Source: Eubacterium sp.
GTDB taxonomy: Bacteria > Bacillota > Clostridia > Lachnospirales > Lachnospiraceae
DNA: 12,149 nucleotides
Assembly (NCBI GenBank): GCA_024681495.1
Contig: JAILAS010000174.1
Coordinates: 1-12,149, forward strand
Reading direction: 5' to 3'
The first letter of the stretch is position 1, and the number at the start of each line of letters is the position of its first letter. This document shows, one piece after another, positions 1 through 7,276 of this stretch. Below the pieces are notes generated by a model that saw only the letters and a program-made list of their open reading frames with translations, was not told the DNA's origin and made no database searches. Made by a program: the position numbers and the translations under genes.

Positions 1-111
1 GACCGTCCCGCAGTGCGTAAGGTACATACCGCACCTGGGCGCGGACGCGTCCTTCTTTGCTTCTTCTATCCACTCATCCACCGACGGCGGATTGGTTCCT
101 TTGGTTAACAT
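1..111 (-). CDS. MoaE-like molybdopterin synthase large-subunit protein, N-terminal fragment
   Basis: Only the first 37 codons are in the window; the gene runs off the left edge. The ATG at 111-109 has an AAAGGGG Shine-Dalgarno at 129-123, 11 nt upstream. The peptide contains SVDEWIEEAKKD followed by CGMYLTHCGTV. From memory this matches the start of the divergent MoaE-like proteins annotated in Clostridia, which typically read S(V/I)DEWLKEAK followed by GMYLxHNGxV. MoaE is the catalytic large subunit of molybdopterin synthase and adds sulfur to precursor Z in molybdenum cofactor synthesis. None of the catalytic region is visible here, so the call rests on N-terminal resemblance alone. The gene is divergent from the glutamate-cysteine ligase gene. 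Confidence 0.65.
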   Translation of the reverse strand, partial: MLTKGTNPPSVDEWIEEAKKDASAPRCGMYLTHCGTV

Positions 112-153
112 AATTCGAGATTCCCCTTTCGATAATACTCGCCCTTTGAGTCC

Positions 154-183
154 ATCATACACTCTGAAGTACTTTTATGTAAG
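154..183 (-). promoter_or_regulatory. Possible promoter of the MoaE-like gene
   Basis: On the minus strand, TATGAT (159-154, 5 of 6 consensus) lies 18 nt downstream of CTTACA (183-178, 4 of 6 consensus). A start near 147 would leave a leader of about 35 nt. A TACTT/AAGTA inverted repeat (170-174 and 181-185) falls inside this promoter. The -35 box is weak. Confidence 0.3.
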
Positions 184-257
184 TAGAATATTTCCAGCTC
201 TGAACGGCGTCGAGAAAATTCATCCCTATTCATATGCTGTGACTTTAACCACGAACG

Positions 258-271
258 AAACAATATTGTTT
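258..271. promoter_or_regulatory. Perfect 14-bp palindrome, candidate operator
   Basis: AAACAATATTGTTT reads identically on both strands. It lies in the divergent region, 31 bp upstream of the TATAAT box of the ligase gene and about 75 bp upstream of the -35 box proposed for the MoaE-like gene. A fully symmetric, AT-rich site of this size suits a dimeric regulator. I do not recognise it as the consensus of a particular family. Confidence 0.4.
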
Positions 272-280
272 AAAATCGTC

Positions 281-308
281 GCGACCGTGTCGCAATTATA
301 TGTATAAT
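281..308 (+). promoter_or_regulatory. Probable -10 region of the glutamate-cysteine ligase gene, with an inverted repeat
   Basis: A consensus TATAAT is at 303-308, giving a start near 315 and a leader of about 50 nt. No convincing -35 box is found 16-18 bp upstream. That spacer instead holds the inverted repeat GCGAC-CGT-GTCGC (281-293). The poor -35 would fit an activator-dependent promoter, and the repeat could be a second regulator site. Confidence 0.45.
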
Positions 309-365
309 AGGGCTTGTACCACTTCTATATCGCCATCATATCCGGCTCACAGGAAAGGCCACTAC

Positions 366-1721
366 ATGCTGCACACAGACTCTGAAAAATGCCGAAGCAT
401 GCTCTTCAAAGGGCTGTTCGGGCTCGAAAAAGAAGGATTCAGAATCCTGGGCGACGGCTCCATGTCCGACACTCCCCATCCCTTCCCCGGTGACGAAAAC
501 ATCACCATGGATTTCTTCGAAAACCAGATAGAGATAGTCACATCGCCCGAGCCGTCGGCTCTGGCGGCGGTAACCGCATTGGCGGCGCATGAGCGGCGCA
601 TGCTTGAGCGGCTCTCGGAGCTCCCAGAGAGAGAATACCTCTGGCCGTTCTCGGCCCCGCCGCGCATAGACGACGTGAACGACGTGTCCATCGCCAGCTT
701 TGACGGCGATCTGGCGCATAAGACCGAGTACCGCCGGTACCTCGAGAAGCGCTACGGAAAGATGAAGATGACCTACTCCGGCATCCACTTCTCGTTCTCG
801 TTCGACGACGGGCTTCTGTGGGAGGAGTTCGTTCAATCGCGCCCGGAGATGTCGCAGGCCGCCTCACCCGACGCTGACGACAGCGCCTTTCGCGACTTCC
901 GGACCGGCTTCTACCTGGAGCTTGCCGAGAAGGCATCCGCCTACGCCTGGCTTATCGTCATGCTGACGGCGGCCAGCCCCATTGTCGACCGAAGCTTCTT
1001 CATACTCGACGGTTCTACCGACGAGCGGGGCGAGGACGTATTCACCGGCAAGTCCAGCATACGCTGCAGCGAGCTGGGCTACTGGAACGCGTTTACGCCG
1101 GTCTTCGACTACTCCGACCTTGACAGCTATATGAGCTCGATCAAATGCTACATAGACGAGGGGCTGCTGTACTCCCCGTCCGAGCTCTACTATCCCGTGA
1201 GGCCCAAGTCGCCGGGAGACTACTCCGCGTCGGCAATCCGCGAGAAGGGAATAGAGTACATAGAATTCCGCGTATTCGACGTCAATCCGCTCGTCGACGG
1301 GGGAATTGATGTCCGCGACATACGCTTCACGCAGCTTCTGCTCATATACCTCGCGTCCCGTCCGCGCATGGAGCTGTCGGCAGACGACCAGGTGATGGCC
1401 ATGCGCAATTACAAGGAGGCCGCGTCCTTCGACCTCTCTCACACGACCATCCTTGAGCCGAACTCGCCCACGTCGGAATCGTCGAACATTACAGACGCCG
1501 CGCTCGACCTTCTGCAATCGATGAAGAGCTTCTTCTCGGGACTTAAGGAGATTGGTAAAGATACGCCCTGCGAGGAATGCCCCGAGTGGATCGATGAGGT
1601 CATCGATTTCCAGATTGACAAGGTGCTTCACCCCGGGCGCCGTTACTGCGTGCAGGTCTGCGATAGATTCTCGGGATCGTTCTTCGAAAAGGGACTTGAA
1701 CGCGCCATCGAGCTCGGCTGA
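366..1721 (+). CDS. gshA: Glutamate-cysteine ligase, stand-alone class I (GshA/GshF N-domain type)
   Basis: This 451-residue protein should join glutamate and cysteine to gamma-glutamylcysteine using ATP in the cytoplasm. Supporting motifs resemble those of E. coli GshA and the N-terminal half of bifunctional GshF: FGLEKEGFR (18-26), TPHP (36-39), DFFENQIEIVTSP (49-61) and YSGIHFSFSF (137-146). A later YIEFRVFDVNP segment matches the family's usual Y(I/V)E(V/F)RxxDxNP. I chose the ATG at 366 because AGGAAAGG at 351-358 lies 7 nt upstream; the in-frame ATG at 300 lacks such a site and overlaps the predicted -10. The length fits the ligase domain alone. There is no fused ATP-grasp GshB-like domain and no gshB in the window, so the product may be gamma-glutamylcysteine unless GshB is encoded elsewhere. 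The gene is monocistronic here and converges on the minus-strand operon. Confidence 0.87.
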   Translation: MLHTDSEKCRSMLFKGLFGLEKEGFRILGDGSMSDTPHPFPGDENITMDFFENQIEIVTSPEPSALAAVTALAAHERRMLERLSELPEREYLWPFSAPPRIDDVNDVSIASFDGDLAHKTEYRRYLEKRYGKMKMTYSGIHFSFSFDDGLLWEEFVQSRPEMSQAASPDADDSAFRDFRTGFYLELAEKASAYAWLIVMLTAASPIVDRSFFILDGSTDERGEDVFTGKSSIRCSELGYWNAFTPVFDYSDLDSYMSSIKCYIDEGLLYSPSELYYPVRPKSPGDYSASAIREKGIEYIEFRVFDVNPLVDGGIDVRDIRFTQLLLIYLASRPRMELSADDQVMAMRNYKEAASFDLSHTTILEPNSPTSESSNITDAALDLLQSMKSFFSGLKEIGKDTPCEECPEWIDEVIDFQIDKVLHPGRRYCVQVCDRFSGSFFEKGLERAIELG

Positions 1722-1742
1722 GGCACCGAAATCTTACGAAAT

Positions 1743-1791
1743 AAAAATGCACCTCCAAATGCCAAACTTTTCGTCTGACATTTGGGGTGCA
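1743..1791 (-). terminator. Rho-independent terminator of the minus-strand operon
   Basis: TGCACCTCCAAATG (1748-1761) pairs with CATTTGGGGTGCA (1779-1791) with one bulged base. The stem extends inward through CA/TG and AC/GT pairs. On the minus strand the stem is followed directly by TTTTTATTT, a good U-tract. On the plus strand the downstream sequence is A-rich with few T, so termination of the ligase transcript would be weaker, though the same stem may still serve both convergent genes. Confidence 0.85.
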
Positions 1792-1813
1792 CTTAAAATT
1801 AAATCCCCGGTTT

Positions 1814-2422
1814 TTAGTATCCCAGGCCGTGTGCCCTGTTGTATCCTCCGCAGATCGCGTTGGCGTTCTTTATGAGGATGTACATGGCGATGTACGGTCC
1901 GATTCCGCAGATGAGAACTCCGAACAGGCACCACAGAAGGATGGTCGTTCCGTTCTCCTGGAACCTCATGCCATATCTGTCGGCATTGGCTGCAAGCCTG
2001 TTGCCGAGCTTGTACTCCCAATACCATGAGTAGATTCCACAGGTAAGGAACGAGAGCACGATGAATGCCACGAGTCCTCCGGTCTTCTCTCCATCGCCAT
2101 CGCAGGCAATGTTGATGTCGTGTGCCATCTTGTAGATGAAGTAGTATCCGTAGATGCCGCAGGTGATGATATTGAGCACGATGTATGCGAGCAGTCCGCG
2201 GTCGGTCTTAAGAGGCTGTCCGTCGTAGGGCTGTCCGGCATTGCTGAACGTATCATGAACATCCTTAACCGCACTACCAAGCTGCTGCTCGGCGTTGTCG
2301 AATGCGCGATTCACGTTTTCGGCCATATTGTCAAACGCAGAGCTGCCCTTAATCTCCTGGCCGCACGAGGGACAGTACTTGGTCCCTGCGGGTATTTCCT
2401 TTCCGCAATTGGTACAAAACAT
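1814..2422 (-). CDS. Zinc-ribbon / DUF4234 membrane protein
   Basis: This 202-residue protein opens with a CxxC-x10-CxxC zinc ribbon (Cys3, Cys6, Cys17, Cys20). A polar linker follows (about 22-74), then three hydrophobic segments of the DUF4234 type: about 76-98, 116-138 and 160-184. Each segment carries a version of the same motif: TCGIY at 87-91, TCGIY at 127-131 and ICGIG at 171-175, the first two followed by aromatic residues and YK. The function of this family is not known; the ribbon should face the cytoplasm. AAGGGAG upstream of the ATG overlaps the end of the DUF2752 gene, and the two genes are only 4 nt apart, so they are probably translated together. It is the last gene before the terminator. 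Confidence 0.88.
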   Translation of the reverse strand: MFCTNCGKEIPAGTKYCPSCGQEIKGSSAFDNMAENVNRAFDNAEQQLGSAVKDVHDTFSNAGQPYDGQPLKTDRGLLAYIVLNIITCGIYGYYFIYKMAHDINIACDGDGEKTGGLVAFIVLSFLTCGIYSWYWEYKLGNRLAANADRYGMRFQENGTTILLWCLFGVLICGIGPYIAMYILIKNANAICGGYNRAHGLGY

Positions 2423-2426
2423 ACTT

Positions 2427-2840
2427 TTATTCTCCCTTCAAGAATCTGAATATTTTAGAATAGATATTCTCCTCGAGATGGATGGAAACGACCTGTCCGT
2501 CCGAGTGGAATAATCTCACGACGTATACAATAACAAACAACGCGCAGAATGTAAACACTCCTGCATTATATACTTTCTTCGGTATCCTTCGCCTGTATAC
2601 GAACCAGACCACTCCTATGGGAACCAGCCAGAACAGCGGGTGGTAGTAAAAGGCGGCCGAAAAATCCAGCCTCAGCACAGCCAACCACGCGCGGGTCATT
2701 CCGCACCCGAGGCACGACACCCCGGTCACATACTTTATGGGGCATCCTATTCCCACGAACCAGAAGAACGCATACAGCGCCGCTATTATCGCCACGGGCA
2801 CGGCGAATTCCTTAACAGTTTTCTTCAGCTCTTCTATCAT
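2427..2840 (-). CDS. DUF2752 family small membrane protein
   Basis: This 137-residue protein has the DUF2752 signature: GCP (Cys33), then TGVSCLGCGMTRAW (40-52, with Cys43 and Cys46), then an aromatic-rich FYYHPLFW stretch (64-71). Predicted membrane segments are about 13-31, 68-83 and 93-110. The conserved cysteines suggest a metal or redox role, but no function is established for the family. An AAGGA site lies about 9 nt upstream of the ATG. It sits 53 nt after potD and 4 nt before the zinc-ribbon gene. DUF2752 and zinc-ribbon/DUF4234 genes are often neighbours in Clostridia (recollection), so these two may be a separate module carried by read-through from the pot genes. Confidence 0.88.
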   Translation of the reverse strand: MIEELKKTVKEFAVPVAIIAALYAFFWFVGIGCPIKYVTGVSCLGCGMTRAWLAVLRLDFSAAFYYHPLFWLVPIGVVWFVYRRRIPKKVYNAGVFTFCALFVIVYVVRLFHSDGQVVSIHLEENIYSKIFRFLKGE

Positions 2841-2867
2841 TGCGTATTTCCTTAATCATGGTAGCGC

Positions 2868-2891
2868 GGGGGAATCCCTCGACTCTCCCCC
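2868..2891 (-). other. GC-rich stem-loop between potD and the DUF2752 gene
   Basis: GGGGGA (2868-2873) and TCCCCC (2886-2891) form a 6-bp stem with a 12-nt loop, immediately after the potD stop codon on the minus strand. No T-run follows, so it is not a standard terminator. It could block 3' exonucleases and stabilise the pot mRNA, or reduce read-through to the two downstream genes. Confidence 0.35.
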
Positions 2892-2893
2892 CA

Positions 2894-4261
2894 TTATAAC
2901 CCAAAGCTAAAACAACGTATATTCGTCCACATCTCGGATATCCGCTCGTTTTCCTCAGCGTCGAAATAGTCCATCACGACGCATCTTCGGAGCACGTCCT
3001 CCGAAGGATACGCGGCGTAGAGCTGCCTCTTCAGCTGATCCTCAGACGCCGTGACAAACGTGTCGTCCCCGAAGAAGTACGAAACGTCGTACCTGACACC
3101 GTCCTCCTCGCCGTAGGTGTAGTCCAGGTATTGCAGGATGGAATCATCGTCTCCCCCCGATATAACCGAGGTGTATCCGATGTAGTACATGTTCCTTATC
3201 ACGTTGTCGGGGCGGGAGATGAAGTTCACGAAGGCCTCGGCGGCCTGCCGCTTCTCCGCATTGTCCCCGACTCCGGCCTTAAGCATGGCCCATCCGTCGA
3301 ACCACAGGTTCGATCCCTCCTCGGGCACCAGGAATTCCAGGAGGCAGTCGTCCTCCTCAGCCTGGTCCATGGAGTAGACCGCATCACCCGACCACTGCAT
3401 GTTCGCCACCACCTTGCCCGAGACCATGTCGGCCTTTCCGGAATCGGTCTCCAGGGCGTATGCGTTTTCCTTCATCGCCGTGAGAATCTCCTCCACGGCA
3501 GCCACCGTCTCCTCACCCGTGTCGTTGAGCAATGCGGTGATATCGTCCCTGTAGGATGCCGAGGAGGTGAATTCGTCCGACATGAGCAGCTCCTCATTCA
3601 GTATGCACAGTCCCACGATATAAGAGTCCCTGACTCCGTCCTTCATGGTGATTCGCTTACGGTAGTCCCCGTCCAGAAGCAGGCTCCAGTGGCGCAGGTC
3701 GTCGGCCTCAATTTCCCCGGGATTGTACACGATTCCCATCGTGCCCCACATGTAGCCGGCCCCGTAGTTATAGATGCTCTCGCCGTCGTTAGTGAGGTTC
3801 TCGAGCACATCCCTTATGTATGGGGAAAGCCCCCTGACGTAGTAGTTGTTCTCGTCCGCCTCGTCGTAAAAGCCCGACGAGTATTCGCAGAGCATGTCCT
3901 CGTCCATCATCTTGAGAATCATATACTCCGAGGGACACACCAGATCGAAGACGCTGCCCAGAGTCAGCTGGTTATAGAGATCCTCGTTGGTCCCGTAAGT
4001 GGAGTACTCCACTCGCACCTTCTTCCCATATGTCTCGAGGTACCAGTCCTCGAAGTCCTCGATAAGGGGGTTCTCCCCGATTATCCCGGTGCCGTCCGCA
4101 AGCTCAATCAGCTCGTCATCTTCCCAGTCGCCCTCATCGATGTATTCCTCGCAGTTGGCGACGCGGAGCACTATTTCGGAATCGTCGCTCTCCCCGCAGC
4201 CCGCAGTGGCGCATCCTATGACAGCCAGCCCCAGGGCCAAAACAATTTTCCTAAGCTTCAT
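2894..4261 (-). CDS. potD: PotD-like substrate-binding lipoprotein of a polyamine-type ABC transporter
   Basis: This 455-residue lipoprotein should be anchored outside the membrane and deliver a cationic substrate, by homology spermidine or putrescine, to PotBC. I chose the ATG at 4261 because MKLRK plus a hydrophobic stretch makes a clean signal peptide and AAGG lies 9 nt upstream; an ATG at 4303 would add 14 residues without a clear ribosome site. Two possible lipobox cysteines are present: VIGC (Cys17) and TAGC (Cys22). Aligned by eye with E. coli PotD, the pocket keeps Ser111 and Tyr113 (CPSEY), Asp208, Trp290 (QWSGD), Trp320 and Asp322 (LWFDGW), and Glu39-Tyr40. Cys37 replaces the usual tryptophan of the YNWxEY motif. 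The protein is very acidic, has an insertion at about 45-62, and at 455 residues is longer than E. coli PotD (about 350). It lies 63 nt after potC. Confidence 0.88.
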   Translation of the reverse strand: MKLRKIVLALGLAVIGCATAGCGESDDSEIVLRVANCEEYIDEGDWEDDELIELADGTGIIGENPLIEDFEDWYLETYGKKVRVEYSTYGTNEDLYNQLTLGSVFDLVCPSEYMILKMMDEDMLCEYSSGFYDEADENNYYVRGLSPYIRDVLENLTNDGESIYNYGAGYMWGTMGIVYNPGEIEADDLRHWSLLLDGDYRKRITMKDGVRDSYIVGLCILNEELLMSDEFTSSASYRDDITALLNDTGEETVAAVEEILTAMKENAYALETDSGKADMVSGKVVANMQWSGDAVYSMDQAEEDDCLLEFLVPEEGSNLWFDGWAMLKAGVGDNAEKRQAAEAFVNFISRPDNVIRNMYYIGYTSVISGGDDDSILQYLDYTYGEEDGVRYDVSYFFGDDTFVTASEDQLKRQLYAAYPSEDVLRRCVVMDYFDAEENERISEMWTNIRCFSFGL

Positions 4262-4283
4262 ATCTCTATACCTTATCCACAAA

Positions 4284-4301
4284 GCGGGAATATATACCCG
4301 C
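4284..4301 (-). other. Small stem-loop between potC and potD
   Basis: GCGGG (4284-4288) and CCCGC (4297-4301) flank an 8-nt AT-only loop. On the minus strand it sits about 22 nt before the potD ATG. It could act as an mRNA processing or stability element that raises potD expression over the permease genes, as is common for binding proteins. It also covers the region just after the alternative ATG at 4303. Confidence 0.3.
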
Positions 4302-4324
4302 ATTTATTCACACCCGCAAGGCCC

Positions 4325-5125
4325 CTAACGAACCGATGTCCCGCGTGCGGCCCGTACGGTTTTCACATACCCGGCTATCACCACCGCCACCACAATCAGG
4401 AATATGATGGCCGACAATGCCCAGAGCGCCGTCTTTATCTCCGTCTGCGAACCCTTGGTCGCGTTCACCACGTATGTGCTTATGGTGTCGAAGTCCGCCG
4501 GCTTGGTGTAGGTGGTCACGAAGTAGTCGTCCACCGTCAGGGTTATGCTAGTCAGAAATCCGGAGACGATGCCCGGGGCCAGCTCCCTGAGGACCACCTT
4601 CCTGAGCGCCTCGTGCGGGGTCGCCCCCAAATCCAGCGCCGCCTCATACAGGTGCGGATCCATGGAGACCAGCCTGGGATAAACCGAGAGGTACACGAAC
4701 GGAGTGCTCAAAACGCACAGTCCAACCAAAAGCGGGATGAAGCTGTCCTTGGGTATCCTGAAGAACACGATGAGCAGGATGCAGATGGAGAATCCCGTCA
4801 CCACGTCCGCATTGGCCACCGGAATGTGATTCAGAAACTCCATGGCCTTCCTCGCCCTGCGGGGGCCATAGAAGGCGCCGATGGCGCCCGCCGTCCCTAT
4901 TATCGTGGAGAAGACGGCCACCGCCACCGCCACGCTCACGGTGCCCATTATCATGCTGATGAGCTCCTCCGTGGTGAATAGGGTGACATAATTCTGAAGC
5001 GAGAATCCCCGGAACGACCCTATCATGGTCGAATCGGTAAAGCTGTACACCGTGAGGATTACTATCGGTGCATAGAGAAACGCGAATATTATCAAAAGCC
5101 AGAGGCGGCTCAACGTTTTTTTCAT
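4325..5125 (-). CDS. potC: PotC-like ABC transporter permease
   Basis: This 266-residue inner-membrane permease should pair with PotB to form the translocation path. It has about six hydrophobic segments (roughly 8-27, 60-84, 108-123, 129-149, 185-205 and 235-254). The cytoplasmic EAA loop is clear at 161-185 (EAALDLGAT, ending in APG) and contacts the PotA ATPase. NADVVTG (105-111) is also typical of PotC-type permeases. Its ATG overlaps the potB stop codon by 4 nt (ATGA), indicating translational coupling. The length is close to that of E. coli PotC (264 residues). Confidence 0.9.
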   Translation of the reverse strand: MKKTLSRLWLLIIFAFLYAPIVILTVYSFTDSTMIGSFRGFSLQNYVTLFTTEELISMIMGTVSVAVAVAVFSTIIGTAGAIGAFYGPRRARKAMEFLNHIPVANADVVTGFSICILLIVFFRIPKDSFIPLLVGLCVLSTPFVYLSVYPRLVSMDPHLYEAALDLGATPHEALRKVVLRELAPGIVSGFLTSITLTVDDYFVTTYTKPADFDTISTYVVNATKGSQTEIKTALWALSAIIFLIVVAVVIAGYVKTVRAARGTSVR

Positions 5126-5937
5126 ATCGGTTCACCTCCCGGCACGGCGGCATCGGCCCTTCCCGCCTTTTCTATGTGCTCGACCTTCTCGGGCTTTTCG
5201 CCGAAGGACAGGAATGCGATGAACAGCAGAAGCACGGCCGACACCATGGCTCCCCGGTTCCAGCCGTAGCTGTTGAAGTAGCTGCCGATGAGGCTTCCCA
5301 TGATGTAGGTGCTGTTGTACATGAGGTCGAGCACCACATAGTTCGTCATTGCCGGCAGAAACACCATGGTGGTGCCGCTCAAAACGCCCGGCATACTCAG
5401 GGGAATTATCACCCTCCACAGAGTTCTGACCGGGCCGGCACCCAGGTCTGACGCGGCCTCCCACAGAAACGGATCTATCTTCACGATCGCATTGTATATG
5501 GGAAGGATCATGAAGGGCAGGAAGTCGTACGTCATGGCCAGAACGGTATTCAAAAACGGATAGTAGGCGATATTGCCCTCTATCGCGGTGAGGACCTCCT
5601 TGAGCGCGGTGAGGCGCAGCACGAAGTTTATCCACATGGGCATGACGTATACCAGCAGAATCAGCAGGGGATTTTTAACGTATCCGCGTGCCAGAATATA
5701 GGCGGTGGGATACGCCAGGATCAGGCAGAGGCAGGTGGTCAGCGCCGCTATTACCAGGCTGTAGAACAGCGTGCCCATCGTCTTCGCGTTCTGAAAGAAG
5801 CTCATGAAGTTCACGAGCGAGAATTGTCCCGACGCGTCGGTAAAGGCGTAGTAAACCACCACTACCATGGGCAGGAACACGAACAGTATCAAAAACACCG
5901 CGTAGGGGATGCTCAGTTTTCTTCCGGGAAATTTCAC
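5122..5937 (-). CDS. potB: PotB-like ABC transporter permease
   Basis: This 271-residue permease has an N-terminal segment (about 11-31), further membrane segments at about 55-82, 91-110, 134-152, 186-206 and 228-247, and a charged cytoplasmic tail of about 25 residues. The EAA loop at 160-184 (EAASDLGAG, ending in SMPG) is the ATPase docking site. The start codon is GTG at 5937. Its ribosome site is the GAG-GAG-GAG run that encodes the last three glutamates of PotA; the potA stop and this GTG are separated by one base. This arrangement fits tight coupling between ATPase and permease. No ATG is available near the N-terminus without losing the first membrane segment. Confidence 0.9.
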   Translation of the reverse strand: MKFPGRKLSIPYAVFLILFVFLPMVVVVYYAFTDASGQFSLVNFMSFFQNAKTMGTLFYSLVIAALTTCLCLILAYPTAYILARGYVKNPLLILLVYVMPMWINFVLRLTALKEVLTAIEGNIAYYPFLNTVLAMTYDFLPFMILPIYNAIVKIDPFLWEAASDLGAGPVRTLWRVIIPLSMPGVLSGTTMVFLPAMTNYVVLDLMYNSTYIMGSLIGSYFNSYGWNRGAMVSAVLLLFIAFLSFGEKPEKVEHIEKAGRADAAVPGGEPI

Positions 5938-5938
5938 C

Positions 5939-7261
5939 TTACTCCTCCTCCAGCAGCGTGTATTCGATTTTCTCCTCGGGAATCACGATGGACACCATGT
6001 CCTCCATGTTCCAGAGGTATTCGTCGTTCACGAAGTAGTTGAGGTTGTCCTCGCTTCGAACGGTGTAGCTGTAGTGATCGCCCTTGTAGATAATGGAGGC
6101 GATGTTGCCCCTCACCCTGCCCTCGTCCACGTCGTCCGAAAGCCTCGCATCCGAAGGCGAGAAGAATGCGTCGTACATCCTTCCCTCCCTCTCCACAGCG
6201 AAGTGGTTCTTATGTGTATCGTAGAGCATGACGTGAATGTCATCGGGCGCCACGAAGAGCCCGGTCTTAGCGCCCACCGGCATGGGCTTCTTCTCGTAGA
6301 CCAGAATCTCATTCTTCCCATCCTCGGAGAGGACGGTTATCTCGTAGTAGGTACCCTTAAAGACGCAGTTAATCACCTCGCCCCTCATATTGCCGGCGTC
6401 GTATGCACAGCCGGAGATTCCCTCGGGGCGGATGACCACCTCCACCTCGGTGCCCTCCGGGTACACGTCGCCGCACTCGAACTCGCTGTCCATAAACTCC
6501 ACGGTTCGAATGCCGGTCACCCTGCCATGGAAGATATTGCTCACGCCTATGAAATCGGCCACGAACGCATTTCGGGGCAGGCGGTAGATGTCCTCCGGCC
6601 GCCCCACCTGCTGGATGTGACCGTCGGACAACAGCACTATCCTGTCGGACATCGTGAGGGCCTCCTCCTGATCGTGCGTCACGAATATGAAAGTTATCCC
6701 CAGTTCGTCATGCATCTTCTTGAGCTCGAGCTGCATCTCGGTGCGCATCTTATAGTCGAGTGCGCCCAGGGGCTCATCGAGAAGGAGAATCTCCGGCTCG
6801 TTGACGATGGCACGGGCGATGGAAATCCTCTGCTGCTGGCCGCCGGAAAGGGTCTGCACCTTTCTCTTCTCGAAGCCCTCGAGGTCCACCAGCTCGAGGA
6901 CCTCGCCCACCTTCCTGTCCACCTCGGACTTGGGGAGCTTCTTCATCTTAAGGCCGAACGCAACGTTCTCGTAAACATTCATGTGCGGAAAGAGCGCATA
7001 GTTCTGAAACACGGTATTTACCGGGCGCTCGTTGGGCGGCATGTGCGCGATGTTCTTCCCGTGCAGCAGTACCTCCCCGCCTGTCGGCACCTCGAAGCCT
7101 CCGATGATACGAAGGAGCGTGGTCTTACCCCCGCCCGAGGGCCCCAGGAGAGTGACGAACTCTCCCTTTTTTATCCTGAGATTGATGTCGCTTATGACGT
7201 CGGTCTCGCCGTCGTAGGACTTGCGAATGTCCTTGAGCTCAATGATAATCTTCTCTTCCAA
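5939..7261 (-). CDS. potA: PotA-like ABC transporter ATPase with a C-terminal duplication
   Basis: This 440-residue cytoplasmic ATPase should power polyamine-type import through PotBC. Its nucleotide-binding domain is complete: Walker A GPSGGGKTT (40-48), Q-loop Gln86, signature LSGGQQQ (138-144), Walker B ILLLDEP (158-164) and switch His196. The C-terminal part begins with the usual TOBE/OB-type region (about 243-346). An extra segment of about 90 residues follows. Residues 383-436 resemble 292-346, sharing RG, KGxxY, TV and SED at matching places, which suggests a duplicated OB-like unit. PotA/MalK relatives are usually 350-380 residues. The start is TTG at 7261, the only start codon between the preceding stop (7279-7277) and the conserved region; AAGGG is very close and GGGGA lies 10 nt upstream, so initiation may be weak. 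It begins 15 nt after the VWA gene. Confidence 0.92.
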   Translation of the reverse strand: MEEKIIIELKDIRKSYDGETDVISDINLRIKKGEFVTLLGPSGGGKTTLLRIIGGFEVPTGGEVLLHGKNIAHMPPNERPVNTVFQNYALFPHMNVYENVAFGLKMKKLPKSEVDRKVGEVLELVDLEGFEKRKVQTLSGGQQQRISIARAIVNEPEILLLDEPLGALDYKMRTEMQLELKKMHDELGITFIFVTHDQEEALTMSDRIVLLSDGHIQQVGRPEDIYRLPRNAFVADFIGVSNIFHGRVTGIRTVEFMDSEFECGDVYPEGTEVEVVIRPEGISGCAYDAGNMRGEVINCVFKGTYYEITVLSEDGKNEILVYEKKPMPVGAKTGLFVAPDDIHVMLYDTHKNHFAVEREGRMYDAFFSPSDARLSDDVDEGRVRGNIASIIYKGDHYSYTVRSEDNLNYFVNDEYLWNMEDMVSIVIPEEKIEYTLLEEE

Positions 7262-7276
7262 TTCCCTTAATCCCCG

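Noticed and set aside
92..307. Plus-strand open frame of 71 codons in the left intergenic region
   Set aside because: It overlaps the start of the MoaE-like gene and both candidate operator sites, has no ribosome site, and its product has no recognisable features.
864..1631. Minus-strand open frame of 255 codons opposite the ligase gene
   Set aside because: Antisense shadow; the plus strand carries the conserved ligase motifs.
4262..4303. Longer PotD start at ATG 4303
   Set aside because: It would put 14 extra residues with aromatic and charged content before a clean lipoprotein signal peptide, and no ribosome site precedes it.
3131..4981. Very long plus-strand open frame (616 codons) across potD and potC
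   Set aside because: It runs antisense to two clearly homologous genes, has no recognisable domain and lacks a ribosome site. The codon bias of the real genes removes stops from this frame.
5909..7270. Plus-strand open frame of 453 codons opposite potA
   Set aside because: Shadow of the potA reading frame; low-complexity His/Val/Leu-rich product without a family match.
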